DNA of 6,946 nt from an uncultured Butyricicoccus sp. (GTDB taxonomy: Bacteria; Bacillota; Clostridia; Oscillospirales; Butyricicoccaceae). Numbering within the stretch: position 1 is the first letter of the stretch; every line of letters begins with the position of its first letter. A program made the translations under genes and the position numbers. Below the pieces are notes generated by a model. The model ran no database searches. It was not told the origin of the DNA and saw only the letters and a list, made by a program, of their open reading frames with translations. The DNA lies in assembly GCA_900555465.1 (NCBI GenBank), contig USLE01000063.1, positions 1-6,946 on the forward strand, given 5' to 3'. Shown piece by piece: positions 1-6,277 of the stretch.

Positions 1-895
1 GCAGATCCTCGGTCTTTTCGCGGATCGGGCGCAGCAGCTCGACGACCGCTTCGCCGACCGCGGGCTTGAACTCGCCGTAGCCCTTGCCCTCGAACTCCGC
101 CTCGACCTCGGCAACCGGCTTGCCGGTCGCAACCGAGTAGATCTGGATCAGGTTGGATACGCCCGGCTTGTTCACCGGGTCCATGATGATGCGGGAATCC
201 GAATCAGTCACCGCGCGCTTGAATTTGCGCATGATGTCCTCCGGCTGATCCATCAGCAGAATGTAGCCGTTCGGATTCTCATCCGACTTGCTCATCTTCT
301 TTTCTGGATCGGACAGGCTCATGATCTTTGCGCCCTCGCCCGCCTTGGGATAGCGGCCCTCCGGGATGGTGAACGTGTCCGGGAACACGCCGTTGAAGCG
401 GTTGGCGATATCGCGGCAGATCTCAATGTGCTGGCTCTGGTCCACGCCGACCGGCACCAGATTGGTCTGGTACAGCAGGATGTCCGCCGCCATCAGCACC
501 GGATAGGTAAACAGGCCGACGTTGACATTGTCCGAGTGCTTTGCAGATTTATCCTTGAACTGCGTCATGCGGGATGCCTCGCCGAACATGGTAAAGCAAT
601 TAAGCACCCAAGCCAGCTCAGCGTGCGCCGGTACATGGCTCTGGATGAACAGGATGCTCTTTTCCGGATCAAGGCCGCAGGCAATATACTGCGCCAGCAC
701 CTCGAGCGTCGCACGGCGCAGCGCCGCAGGGTCCTGGCGGACCGTGATCGCGTGCATATCGACCACGCAGTAAATGCAGTTATAATCCTCCTGGAGCAGC
801 GGGAAGTTGCGGATCGCACCAAGATAGTTGCCCAGCGTCAGCTTGCCGGAGGGCTGCACGCCGGAGAAGATGGTTTGTTTCTGGTTTTCGCTCAT
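1..895 (-). CDS. trpS: Tryptophanyl-tRNA synthetase, C-terminus cut by window edge
   Basis: Cytoplasmic class I aminoacyl-tRNA synthetase that charges tRNA-Trp with tryptophan using ATP. The visible 298 residues cover most of a family of about 330. The N-terminus has the TrpRS form of the HIGH signature, [13 protein letters not shown] (residues 15-27). VDMHAI (45-50), the active-site segment [14 protein letters not shown] (131-144) and [17 protein letters not shown] (148-164) follow in the expected order. The KMSKS loop is intact as KKMSKSDEN (199-207). The start is the ATG at 895-893. A weak purine-rich site, AAGGG, lies 10 bases upstream, and the only nearby upstream ATG is followed at once by a stop. 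The gene is divergent from glpK and has its own promoter. The leader is too short for a T-box. The missing part is roughly the last 30 residues. Identity is secure. Confidence 0.97.
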   Translation of the reverse strand, partial: MSENQKQTIFSGVQPSGKLTLGNYLGAIRNFPLLQEDYNCIYCVVDMHAITVRQDPAALRRATLEVLAQYIACGLDPEKSILFIQSHVPAHAELAWVLNCFTMFGEASRMTQFKDKSAKHSDNVNVGLFTYPVLMAADILLYQTNLVPVGVDQSQHIEICRDIANRFNGVFPDTFTIPEGRYPKAGEGAKIMSLSDPEKKMSKSDENPNGYILLMDQPEDIMRKFKRAVTDSDSRIIMDPVNKPGVSNLIQIYSVATGKPVAEVEAEFEGKGYGEFKPAVGEAVVELLRPIREKTEDL

Positions 896-964
896 AAAGT
901 AACATCCCTTACATAATGGATTCCGGATTTTGCGCACAGAGCATACTACTCCATACTTAACTGT

Positions 965-981
965 AATAATATCATATTATT
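965..981. repeat. Perfect 8-bp inverted repeat over the trpS -10 region
   Basis: AATAATAT and ATATTATT flank a single central base at 973. The palindrome covers the -10 box and the adjoining spacer of the trpS promoter, which is where a repressor site would lie. AT-rich palindromes can arise by chance around -10 boxes, so an operator role is only an inference. Confidence 0.4.
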
Positions 982-994
982 CTCTTACTTGCAA
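966..994 (-). promoter_or_regulatory. Sigma-A-type promoter of trpS
   Basis: Read on the minus strand, a -35 box TTGCAA (994-989) is followed after exactly 17 bases by a -10 box TATTAT (971-966). Transcription would begin near 958, giving a leader of about 60 bases before the trpS ATG. The -10 box lies inside a perfect palindrome (965-981). This is the only good promoter seen upstream of trpS. Confidence 0.75.
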
Positions 995-1005
995 CGGATT
1001 TTCTC

Positions 1006-1027
1006 TGATGGAGGCGTGATGGAAGCG
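1006..1027. repeat. Tandem 11-bp direct repeat upstream of the glpK promoter
   Basis: TGATGGAGGCG (1006-1016) is followed directly by TGATGGAAGCG (1017-1027), with one mismatch. The period is about one helical turn, and the second copy ends three bases before the glpK -35 box. It overlaps a partial match to the catabolite-responsive element consensus (1019-1033). It could be a regulator site or a chance duplication. Confidence 0.35.
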
Positions 1028-1030
1028 ATA

Positions 1031-1060
1031 TTGACAATCCATTCCCTGTCACGGTATGAT
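1031..1060 (+). promoter_or_regulatory. Sigma-A-type promoter of glpK
   Basis: A perfect -35 box TTGACA (1031-1036) is followed after 18 bases by TATGAT (1055-1060), one base from the -10 consensus. The transcript would start near 1067, about 20 bases before the ATG at 1088. The spacer also holds TGTCA (1047-1051), which forms a 5-bp inverted repeat with TGACA in the -35 box (1032-1036). Confidence 0.8.
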
Positions 1061-1087
1061 AAAGGCACGAAAGAGAGGCGACGAAAA

Positions 1088-2578
1088 ATGGCGCAGTATA
1101 TCCTTGCATTGGATCAGGGCACAACCAGCTCGCGGGCGATCCTGTTTGACCGGGAACAAAATATCTTGGCGATCCGCCAGCACGAGCTGACACAGCATTA
1201 CCCGCATGAGGGCTGGGTCGAGCAGGACCCGATGGACATCTGGTCGACCCAGTATGCCGCCATGCTTGAGGTGCTGGCCGCGGCGGACGTCTCCCCTGCC
1301 GAGGTCGCGGGCATCGGCATCACCAACCAGCGTGAGACCACGATCCTGTGGGACAAAAAGACCGGACGCCCGATCTACAACGCGATCGTCTGGCAGTGCC
1401 GCCGCACGGCGGATATCGTGGACGATCTGGTGCGGCAGGGGCTGACCGACCACATCAAACAGACGACTGGCCTGATCCCGGATGCGTATTTTTCCGGCAC
1501 CAAGATCAAATGGATTCTTGACCATGTCGAGGGCGCACGCGAAAAGGCCGCGCGCGGCGAGATCCTGTTCGGCACGGTGGATTCCTGGCTGGTCTGGAAG
1601 CTGACCGGCGGCAAAGTACATATCACGGACGCGACCAATGCCGCGCGCACGATGATCTTCGACATCCACAAGCTGGACTGGGACGATACACTGCTGGAGG
1701 CGCTCGGCATCCCGCGTGCCATGCTGCCGCGCGTGTGCTCCTCAAGCGAGATCTACGGCCATGTTGCCCTGCCGGGCGGGGATGTGCCGATCGCAGGCAT
1801 TGCGGGCGACCAGCAGGCCGCGCTGTTCGGCCAGACCTGCTTTGCCGAGGGCGACGCAAAAAACACCTATGGCACCGGCTGCTTCCTGCTGATGAACACC
1901 GGCGCGCAGGCTTGCGAAAGCAGGAACGGTCTGTTGACCACGATCGGCATTCGCCTTGGCGGGGAAACGCAGTATGCGCTCGAGGGCAGTGTGTTTGTCG
2001 GCGGCGCGGTCATCCAGTGGCTGCGCGACGAGCTGCGTTTTTTCTCGGACAGCCGCGACGCGGAATACTATGCGCGCAAGGTGCCGGATACCGGTGGCGT
2101 GTATCTTGTGCCCGCGTTCACCGGTCTGGGTGCGCCGCATTGGGATATGTACGCCCGCGGCTGCCTGATTGGGCTGACGCGCGGCACCCGCCGCGAGCAT
2201 ATCATCCGCGCGGCGCAGGAGTCGATTGCCTATCAGGTCAATGACCTGCTCGCCGCGATGGCACGCGATACCGGTGTACCTCTCACCAGCCTCTCGGTGG
2301 ACGGCGGCGCGAGCCGGGACAGTTTTCTGATGCAGTTTCAGGCGGATATTTCGAACTGCGTGATCCGCCGGCCGGTCATCCGCGAGACGACCGCGCTCGG
2401 TGCATGCTATCTCGCCGGGCTGGCCACCGGCGTTTGGAAGAACCGCGAGGAGCTCAAGCAGCTGTGGCGCTGCGACACGCTGTACCACCCCGACATGGAC
2501 GAGACGACCCGCCGCACGCTGCGCGCGGGCTGGGACAAGGCAGTCGGGCGCTCGCTCGGCTGGTGCAAACCGGAATGA
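1088..2578 (+). CDS. glpK: Glycerol kinase
   Basis: FGGY-family kinase that converts glycerol and ATP to sn-glycerol 3-phosphate in the cytoplasm. The 496 residues match the usual length of about 500. The N-terminal phosphate loop is DQGTTSSR (9-16). Glycerol contacts are R82-E83 in TNQRETT, Y134 in [11 protein letters not shown] and the catalytic D241 in [11 protein letters not shown]. The second ATP-binding motif is [17 protein letters not shown], with D405-G406-G407. The reading frame is open further upstream to 989. The ATG at 1088 is chosen because it gives the standard N-terminus, has AGAGAGG (1072-1078) at 9 bases, and lies just after a strong promoter that any earlier start would include. 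The loop between Y223 and P234 (residues [10 protein letters not shown]) is short and lacks the YHFYG-type segment whose His is phosphorylated by HPr in many Gram-positive enzymes. No glpF or glpD is adjacent, and the gene appears monocistronic. Confidence 0.97.
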   Translation: MAQYILALDQGTTSSRAILFDREQNILAIRQHELTQHYPHEGWVEQDPMDIWSTQYAAMLEVLAAADVSPAEVAGIGITNQRETTILWDKKTGRPIYNAIVWQCRRTADIVDDLVRQGLTDHIKQTTGLIPDAYFSGTKIKWILDHVEGAREKAARGEILFGTVDSWLVWKLTGGKVHITDATNAARTMIFDIHKLDWDDTLLEALGIPRAMLPRVCSSSEIYGHVALPGGDVPIAGIAGDQQAALFGQTCFAEGDAKNTYGTGCFLLMNTGAQACESRNGLLTTIGIRLGGETQYALEGSVFVGGAVIQWLRDELRFFSDSRDAEYYARKVPDTGGVYLVPAFTGLGAPHWDMYARGCLIGLTRGTRREHIIRAAQESIAYQVNDLLAAMARDTGVPLTSLSVDGGASRDSFLMQFQADISNCVIRRPVIRETTALGACYLAGLATGVWKNREELKQLWRCDTLYHPDMDETTRRTLRAGWDKAVGRSLGWCKPE

Positions 2579-2592
2579 TGCTGAATACCACA

Positions 2593-2623
2593 AAAAGCGG
2601 AGCGCTGTACGCGCTCCGCTTTT
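2593..2623. terminator. Bidirectional rho-independent terminator between convergent genes
   Basis: The arms AAAAGCGGAGCGC (2593-2605) and GCGCTCCGCTTTT (2611-2623) pair perfectly over 13 bp around a 5-base loop. The plus strand ends in TTTT and the minus strand in TTTTT, so the hairpin can stop glpK from the left and the stalk-domain gene from the right. It lies 14 bases after the glpK stop and 26 bases after the end of the opposing gene. Confidence 0.92.
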
Positions 2624-2649
2624 CCTGTTTCTCTCTGCCTGCACCGCGC

Positions 2650-3657
2650 TTATTCAGCCGTTACGCCGCGCAGGTGCATGACGCTTCCGGTCAGCGCTTG
2701 CTGCTCGTGGCCGAGCAGTGTAAACACCTCAGCCGGCACCCAGCTGATGCCGTCCACTTCGTAAGACGCCGCGCCGAACGACAAGCCTTCCCGCGCGTCG
2801 CCAAAGCAATACTTGTCTTCGCCGAGCTGGATGGTCATCTCGGCATCGCCCAGCTTCAGAAGCACGCTCTCGTCCTCATTGTTCCATGTGACCGTGTAGC
2901 CCAGTTCCTCCGCAACCTTGCGGACCGGCACCATCGCTACACCGTTTTCGATGCGGCCCTCCGCGATCGCGATGTCACCGCCGGTAATGATCGTAAAGCT
3001 CCGGTCCTGATCCGGCAGGAGCACAACCTTCTCCGGCGCGGTCTGACCGGGATAGCTGGTCAGGACAATATCGTACCATGCCACCAGCCGCGTCCCCATA
3101 CGGATCCGCGCATTGGTTTCCTCGTCTCCGTAAAGCGTGTATACCGAGGTCTTGCGGTCAACGCTGACGAGCAGGCTGCCATTGTTCGCCAGAAACCGCG
3201 CCGTCAAATCGCGGTAAACCACTTCGGCATCCAGCAGATGCGGTGTTGTGCCCTCGCCCGGATGGACGACAACCAGTTCCGCATCGGTCTGCGGCGGTTC
3301 GCTCTGCTGAAGAGCGGTTCCGTACGTCACCAGAATGGTGTCGCCCTCCTGCAGCAGCTGATCCGGCGAAGCCACGTCGGTCATGGCACGGAGGCTTCCG
3401 TCTGCCGCATCAGCAAGGAAGGTGCTTTCTTTCAGCCGCAGCGTCAGCGCGTCATAGGTATCGGTTTTGACCGTGATCGCCGTCACGAGTGTGATATCGC
3501 CTTCGTGCAGTGAGGTCTGTACATCCGTAATTTCCGCCTGCTCTTCTATCCGGTAAGGGGTGACCTGCCCCCCTTCCGGCGGCTCTTCCGCCGCCAGCGC
3601 GCATGGCATCGTCCCCAGCATCACCGCTGCGAGCAATAGTGCAATCTTCCGTTTCAT
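2650..3657 (-). CDS. Secreted stalk-domain (copper amine oxidase N-terminal-like) protein
   Basis: A 335-residue protein of unknown specific function, probably exported to the cell surface or medium. The N-terminus is a clear Sec signal: MKRK, a hydrophobic stretch (5-19), then a likely signal peptidase I site after ALA (20-22). There is no convincing lipobox. Residues about 43-215 appear to hold two copies of a beta-rich module. The segment 105-133 (GDTILVTYG and following) aligns with 188-215 (GTRLVAWYD and following), sharing G, Y, L, S, P, QT, E, VV and P. Residues about 230-316 resemble the copper amine oxidase N-terminal/stalk domain of Clostridia, with VPVRKVAEELGYTVTWN (244-260) as the hallmark. 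The start at 3657 has AAGGAGGG seven bases upstream. An in-frame ATG at 3675 overlaps that site and is less likely. No catalytic motif is seen. The gene is flanked by terminators on both sides, so it is monocistronic. Confidence 0.85.
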   Translation of the reverse strand: MKRKIALLLAAVMLGTMPCALAAEEPPEGGQVTPYRIEEQAEITDVQTSLHEGDITLVTAITVKTDTYDALTLRLKESTFLADAADGSLRAMTDVASPDQLLQEGDTILVTYGTALQQSEPPQTDAELVVVHPGEGTTPHLLDAEVVYRDLTARFLANNGSLLVSVDRKTSVYTLYGDEETNARIRMGTRLVAWYDIVLTSYPGQTAPEKVVLLPDQDRSFTIITGGDIAIAEGRIENGVAMVPVRKVAEELGYTVTWNNEDESVLLKLGDAEMTIQLGEDKYCFGDAREGLSFGAASYEVDGISWVPAEVFTLLGHEQQALTGSVMHLRGVTAE

Positions 3658-3735
3658 AAAGTATCCCTCCTTCATGAATTACATGGGCAGATCCGCCCGG
3701 GTATTCCCCCGCTCAGGCAGTCTCTGCTTTTGTAC

Positions 3736-3766
3736 ATTGTACCACATTAGACGGAGGGGTTCACAA
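3736..3766 (-). promoter_or_regulatory. Probable extended -10 promoter of the stalk-domain gene
   Basis: On the minus strand, TGG directly precedes a -10 box TACAAT (3741-3736), an extended -10 arrangement. The best -35 candidate, TTGTGA (3766-3761), is a weak match with a long 19-base spacer, so the extended -10 may carry most of the activity. It lies downstream of the terminator of the preceding operon and would give a leader of about 70 bases. Confidence 0.5.
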
Positions 3767-3800
3767 ATCGGTTCCGTTTTAACCTGCGTGCAGTGTACAA

Positions 3801-3835
3801 AAAACTGCGCATTCTTATGCAGAATGCACAGTTTT
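3801..3835 (-). terminator. Rho-independent terminator of the CPBP-mltG-U32 operon
   Basis: The arms AAAACTGCGCATTC (3801-3814) and GAATGCACAGTTTT (3822-3835) form a 14-bp stem with one G-U wobble and a 7-base loop. On the minus strand the stem runs out into TTTTTT. It starts 14 bases after the U32 stop codon. Confidence 0.88.
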
Positions 3836-3849
3836 CAGTCGGTTTTAAT

Positions 3850-5082
3850 TTAGGAAGGCCGTTCCTTCTTCTTGCGCAATATCGAATAGGCATCCACCGG
3901 GAACGGGAAGGTGAAATGCACCCGCATCTGCGGCACATTGAACAGCTCGAGCGCCTCGCCGTCGTCGTTCACCGCGCCGTGCGCACGGAACACATAAGGC
4001 GCTTTGCCCGGCTGGAGCAGCTCCAGCTCCTCGCCATCGAAAAAGCGGTTTTTGAGCGCGAACACCGCGTGGCCGTCCGCATCGCAGGACACCGGCATGC
4101 CGACGACCTCGAACTCGCGGATGTACTGGCTGTCGCCGTAGTGCTGGCCGTTTTCCTCGCTGCCGAAGTAAAAACCGGTGTAATATTCGCGGTGGCTGAC
4201 CTTGTCCACCTCGTCGCGGCAGAACTGCGGCATCACATACTGCGCCGGGTCCGCCCGATAGGCGCCGATCGCCGCGCGGTACGCGCCTGTGACGCAGGCG
4301 GCATAATACGCGGTCTTGTTGCGCCCCTCGATCTTGAACGAATCCACGCCCGCCTGCACCAGCTCCGGGATGTGCTCGATCATGCACATGTCCTTGGAGT
4401 TGTACAGGTAGGTGCCGCGCGCGTCCTCCTCGACCGGGAAATACTCGCCGGGCCGCTTCTCCTCCATCAGCGTGTAGTTCCAGCGGCAGGGCTGCGCGCA
4501 TGCGCCGCGGTTGGCGTCGCGCCCGGTCATATACTGCGAGATCAGGCACCGCCCGGAATACGAGATGCACATCGCGCCGTGCACAAAGGCCTCGATCTCG
4601 AGCGTTTTCGGTGTTTTCGCACGGATCTCCGCGATCTCCTCGAGCGACAGCTCGCGCGCGAGCACGACGCGCTCCGCGCCGAGATCTGCCCAGAAGTTCG
4701 CAGCCTCGTGGTTTAAGATGCTGGTCTGGGTCGAGATGTGCAGCGGCACCTTTGGCGCATATTTCTGCGCCAGCCGGATCACACCCACGTCCGCCACGAT
4801 CAGCGCGTCCGCGCCGGCATCCTGCAACAGCTCCAGATAAGCCGGCAGCTCGGGCAGGTCGCGGCAGGACGGCATGATGTTGACCGTGATATAGCACTTG
4901 ACGCCGCGCGCATGGGCATAGGCGATGCCCTGCCGGAGCGCATCGTCGTCAAAATTGGCGGCAGCGGCCCGCATGCCGAACCGCTGTCCCGCCAGATATA
5001 CCGCGTCCGCGCCATAGGCAATGGCGAAACGCATTTTTTCCAAATCCCCCGCAGGGGCGAGCAGTTCCGGACGATTATTCAC
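3850..5082 (-). CDS. U32-family protein, probable tRNA U34 hydroxylation enzyme (TrhP-like)
   Basis: A 410-residue member of peptidase family U32. It opens with the family's N-terminus, PELLAPAGDLEKMRFAIAYG (5-24). It carries the U32 signature EAFVHGAMCISYSGRC (164-179). The cysteines C172, C179, C195 and C199, plus C233 in NSKDMCMI, are candidates for an Fe-S cluster of the kind known in TrhP and RlhA. In Bacillus subtilis, U32 proteins encoded after the mltG homologue hydroxylate U34 of tRNA using prephenate. The same position here supports that role over proteolysis, though the exact substrate is inferred. The start is the GTG at 5082-5080: GGAGGG (5088-5093) lies five bases upstream, and the next in-frame ATG would remove the conserved N-terminus. 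The gene overlaps the end of mltG by 8 bases, suggesting translational coupling, and is last in the operon. An unprocessed peptidase annotation would be the alternative. Confidence 0.9.
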   Translation of the reverse strand: MNNRPELLAPAGDLEKMRFAIAYGADAVYLAGQRFGMRAAAANFDDDALRQGIAYAHARGVKCYITVNIMPSCRDLPELPAYLELLQDAGADALIVADVGVIRLAQKYAPKVPLHISTQTSILNHEAANFWADLGAERVVLARELSLEEIAEIRAKTPKTLEIEAFVHGAMCISYSGRCLISQYMTGRDANRGACAQPCRWNYTLMEEKRPGEYFPVEEDARGTYLYNSKDMCMIEHIPELVQAGVDSFKIEGRNKTAYYAACVTGAYRAAIGAYRADPAQYVMPQFCRDEVDKVSHREYYTGFYFGSEENGQHYGDSQYIREFEVVGMPVSCDADGHAVFALKNRFFDGEELELLQPGKAPYVFRAHGAVNDDGEALELFNVPQMRVHFTFPFPVDAYSILRKKKERPS

Positions 5083-6247
5083 CGCTGCCCTCCGCGTTTG
5101 CCGCAGCAGCTGCCGCGGCCGCCTGTGCCTGATTGGAGGTCGCAATATTGGCCTGATGCTCCTCGTAGCTGTTGGCAAACAGATGCGTGCCGTCCGGCAT
5201 TGCGACATAGTAGAAGTAATTGTGCTGTTCCGGATACGCCGCAGCATGCAGCGACGCATAGCCCGGGTTGCAGATCGGTCCGGGCGGCAGGCCCTCCTTC
5301 ATATAAAGGTTGTACGGTGTATCGGTTGCAAGGTCCTCTTCGCTCAGCGTGCCGCTGGTACGGCCCAGGCCGTACAGGACGGAAGCGTCCACCTGAAGAT
5401 ACGGGAACTCGCCGGCGTTGTTCAGACGGTTATAGATAACGCCTGCAATGGTCGCACGCTCGCTGTCGACCTGCGCCTCACGCTCGATCAGCGAGGCGAT
5501 TGTGACGATGTCGTGCATCGAGCGGCCCAACGCCTCTGCACCTGCCTGGATCTCCTCGTCGTACTTGTCGTCGAAGTTGTTGAGCATGGTGTTGAGCGTG
5601 GTCACCACATTTGCGTTGCCCTTGTAGATCTCATAGGTGTCCGGGAACAGATAGCCCTCCAGCCAGCCTTCCTCCGCGGGCAGCTCGCTCTGCAGGAAGT
5701 CGTGCTTGAACGGATAGGTGCTCAGCTCTTCATCCAGCACATCCTCGGTGCAGACGTGCTCGTCCAGCAGCAGCTGCTTGATCTGCGCGATCGAATAGCC
5801 CTCCGGGATGGTGATGTTCATGGTTTCGTTGCTTGAGGCATTGACCAGCGTGTCGATGATCTGTCCATAGTCCATGCTGGGGTTGAGCGAATAGGTGCCC
5901 GCCAGCACGCCCTGATTGTCGCCCTTGATGCGTACATACATCTTGAAGATCGAGCCGTAATTGATGATGCCTTCATCATCCAGCCGGTCGGCCAGCGTAA
6001 GAATGTCGGTATTTTCCGAAACCGAGACTTCCTTGACCGCGTTGTCCTTGACAAAGGCAAAGACGTCGTTGGCAATGAAGATCGCTGCGAGCGACAGCAC
6101 GATCGAAATACCCAGCACTGCGATCACATAAACGATCGTACCGGCGCAGCCGCTGTTTTTGCGCCGTCTGCTGCGGCGGTGCCGCTGCGGCTCCACTTCC
6201 GGGATCCGCTGGGTCTCCTGATTGACGTTGTTCTCCTGATTGTCCAT
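5075..6247 (-). CDS. mltG: Endolytic murein transglycosylase MltG (YceG-like)
   Basis: Membrane-anchored lytic transglycosylase that cuts nascent glycan strands, releasing anhydro-MurNAc ends and limiting peptidoglycan strand length. The 390 residues comprise an acidic then strongly basic cytoplasmic segment (RHRRSRRRK, 22-30), one transmembrane helix (about 36-60) and a LysM-like subdomain (about 73-135). The YceG catalytic domain follows, with ITIPEGYSIAQI (145-156) and WLEGYLFPDTY (195-205). ASLIERE (251-257) is the active-site motif, in which E255 matches the catalytic Glu of the E. coli enzyme. LPPGPICNPG (320-329) and NYFYYV (343-348) complete the domain. The C-terminus ends in a low-complexity Ala-rich tail (373-384). 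The ATG at 6247 has AGAGGTGG (6252-6259) four bases upstream. The gene starts 30 bases after the CPBP gene and overlaps the U32 gene by 8 bases. Confidence 0.96.
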   Translation of the reverse strand: MDNQENNVNQETQRIPEVEPQRHRRSRRRKNSGCAGTIVYVIAVLGISIVLSLAAIFIANDVFAFVKDNAVKEVSVSENTDILTLADRLDDEGIINYGSIFKMYVRIKGDNQGVLAGTYSLNPSMDYGQIIDTLVNASSNETMNITIPEGYSIAQIKQLLLDEHVCTEDVLDEELSTYPFKHDFLQSELPAEEGWLEGYLFPDTYEIYKGNANVVTTLNTMLNNFDDKYDEEIQAGAEALGRSMHDIVTIASLIEREAQVDSERATIAGVIYNRLNNAGEFPYLQVDASVLYGLGRTSGTLSEEDLATDTPYNLYMKEGLPPGPICNPGYASLHAAAYPEQHNYFYYVAMPDGTHLFANSYEEHQANIATSNQAQAAAAAAAANAEGSGE

Positions 6248-6277
6248 TATTCCACCTCTTATACGTTTGGTTTCCGG

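Noticed and set aside
989..1087. Possible 33-residue N-terminal extension of glycerol kinase
   Set aside because: The extension would contain the near-consensus promoter at 1031-1060. Starting at 1088 gives the standard GlpK N-terminus with a good ribosome binding site.
1742..2644. Long minus-strand open frame of 300 codons opposite glpK
   Set aside because: It is antisense to a clearly conserved glycerol kinase. The product is rich in Arg and Ala with no recognisable motif, as expected for the opposite strand of GC-rich coding DNA.
2404..3513. Plus-strand open frame of 369 codons spanning the end of glpK and the stalk-domain gene
   Set aside because: It runs through a strong bidirectional terminator and is antisense to a gene with a signal peptide and a good ribosome binding site. 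The product shows no domain.
3657..3675. Alternative start of the stalk-domain protein at 3675
   Set aside because: That ATG overlaps the AAGGAGGG site that serves the ATG at 3657, and using it would put extra acidic and aromatic residues before the signal peptide.
3672..3700. Imperfect GC-rich palindrome GGGCAGATCCGCCC in the leader of the stalk-domain gene
   Set aside because: It is short with essentially no loop and no T run, and does not look like a riboswitch or terminator.
3793..4716. Plus-strand open frame of 307 codons opposite the U32 gene
   Set aside because: It begins inside the operon terminator hairpin and is the complement of conserved U32 codons. It shows no family motif.
5021..5836. 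Plus-strand open frame of 271 codons opposite the U32 start and mltG
   Set aside because: It lies across two genes with intact conserved motifs on the other strand. It is a shadow of GC-rich coding sequence.
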